A DNA stretch of 7,252 nt from Candidatus Neomicrothrix sp. UBA2110 (GTDB lineage Bacteria; Actinomycetota; Acidimicrobiia; Acidimicrobiales; Poriferisodalaceae): assembly GCA_002331465.1 (NCBI GenBank), contig DCYM01000030.1, positions 1 to 7,252 of the forward strand. The letters run 5' to 3'. This document shows, one piece after another, positions 6,450 through 7,252 of the stretch. The notes below the pieces were generated by a model. The model made no database searches. It saw nothing but the letters and a program-made list of their open reading frames with translations, and was not told where the DNA came from. Both the position numbers and the translations under genes were made by a program. The first letter of the stretch is position 1; the number at the start of each line of letters is the position of its first letter.

Positions 6450-6499
6450 CAGTATTCCTAATCGGATCAGCTTCAAATAGTAAGAAGTCGGACTTACCA

Positions 6500-7252
6500 G
6501 TGCGGGACGGTCGCGCCCTGCCTCTTTTAGTCATGGCGGTAGTGGTCGTCGTCTGGGGAATTGGGCCTCCCATCTCAAAACTCATAACTGCGTCGCCTCT
6601 GATTTCGACGTTCATTCGCTTTGGGATTTCATCGCCGATTCTTTTGCTGCTACTAGCAGTTCGAGGTCGCAGGTTGAGTCGGCGCGTCTTTTGGTCCACC
6701 GCTTTGCCGGGCCTTTGTTTCGGCTTTAACTTGATTTTTGTGTTTGCTGCAGTTCAGCAAACTGCTATTTCTTTGTTGTCGACGGTGATGGCTATGCAGC
6801 CCGCGTTGCTACTAGTGCTCTCGGGCCCGCTTTTCGGAGAACGGGCGTCGATGCGCCAGTTGTTCTTCACTCTTACCGGAGTTGGTGGAGCGGTCCTCGT
6901 CGTCCTCGGGGCGGGTGGCGATTTGAGCGCGTCTCTCACAGGCCTGGGTTATGCCGGCCTGTCGTTGGTTTCCTTCACCGCGTATTTTGTACTGACACGG
7001 CAAGCCCGCACGGATCACGAGGTTGATCCGATCGAATGGATGGCCGGCATCAATATCTGGTCTTTCGTAGCGACCGTACTACCGGTGCTGCTCATTACCC
7101 AACGATCGGATTGGGGGGAATTCGGTGGGAGTGATTGGCTGTGGATTCTGATCGTCGCGTTCATTACCGGTGTCTTCGGGCACGTTTTGATGACATGGGT
7201 TCATGGACACTTGGAAGCGGCGCGCTCGTCCCTGTACAACCTTGCGATGCAC
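6500..7252 (+). CDS. DMT-superfamily EamA transporter, 3' end beyond the window
   Basis: The frame is open to the edge, giving 251 residues; complete EamA carriers usually have about 290-310, so only the last helices are missing. It is a hydrophobic membrane protein with two EamA repeats. The first runs from about 8 to 137: VVWGIGPPISK at 17-27, R40 in the second helix, MQPALLLVLSGPLFGER at 99-115, then TLTGVGGAVLVVLG. The second starts near 147 (GLGYAGLSLVSFTAYF). Family members export or import amino acids and other small metabolites. GTG at 6500 gives a typical short cytoplasmic N-terminus, with a weak AAGAAG upstream. ATG at 6533 (residue 12) is possible but has no ribosome site and would trim the first helix. 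The gap after the second nitroreductase is 74 bases and contains a hairpin, so co-transcription is likely but not certain. Confidence 0.88.
   Translation, partial: MRDGRALPLLVMAVVVVVWGIGPPISKLITASPLISTFIRFGISSPILLLLLAVRGRRLSRRVFWSTALPGLCFGFNLIFVFAAVQQTAISLLSTVMAMQPALLLVLSGPLFGERASMRQLFFTLTGVGGAVLVVLGAGGDLSASLTGLGYAGLSLVSFTAYFVLTRQARTDHEVDPIEWMAGINIWSFVATVLPVLLITQRSDWGEFGGSDWLWILIVAFITGVFGHVLMTWVHGHLEAARSSLYNLAMH

Noticed and set aside
6136..6699. Minus-strand open frame of 187 codons spanning the end of the second nitroreductase and the start of EamA.
   Set aside because: It is antisense to two well-supported genes, and its sequence is rich in Arg, Pro, Ser and Gln with no domain or membrane pattern.

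Overview
The window holds eight protein-coding genes on two diverging arms around a short control region at about 4183-4276. There is no RNA gene, insertion sequence, CRISPR array or phage gene. By eye the base composition is moderate, slightly above 50% GC, and even throughout. Genes are tightly packed, and five of the eight most likely start with GTG. This suggests a streamlined, high-G+C-lineage bacterium, such as an uncultured environmental actinobacterium (Acidimicrobiia-like). Chloroflexota (SAR202-like) or a proteobacterium cannot be excluded. The taxonomy is inferred from gene content and start codons, not from a marker gene.

Left arm, minus strand, read from 4182 down to 65: a short-chain dehydrogenase/reductase (SDR) with an arginine-rich cofactor loop, probably NADP(H)-dependent; a phytanoyl-CoA dioxygenase-like Fe(II)/2-oxoglutarate oxygenase with a complete facial triad; a beta-lactamase-fold serine hydrolase/esterase; and an MFS transporter resembling the Bcr/CflA drug-efflux group. 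The last three are joined by a 4-base GTGA overlap and a 1-base gap, so this is very probably one operon.

Right arm, plus strand, from 4277 to the window edge: a second SDR with an acidic cofactor residue, probably NAD(H)-dependent; two tandem, clearly different nitroreductase-family flavoproteins; and a DMT/EamA transporter cut off by the edge. Gaps of 57, 10 and 74 bases are compatible with an operon. A weak GC hairpin lies before the transporter.

Taken together this looks like a small-molecule catabolic, detoxification or tailoring locus: hydroxylation (dioxygenase), ester or amide hydrolysis (serine hydrolase), alcohol/ketone interconversion (two SDRs with apparently opposite cofactor preference), flavin-dependent reduction or oxidation (two nitroreductases), and transport by two unrelated carriers. 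The substrate cannot be read from the sequence, and no regulator is present. The layout is nearly symmetrical, with an SDR next to the control region and a transporter at the outer end of each arm. I recognise no named pathway, so its action as one system is a hypothesis.
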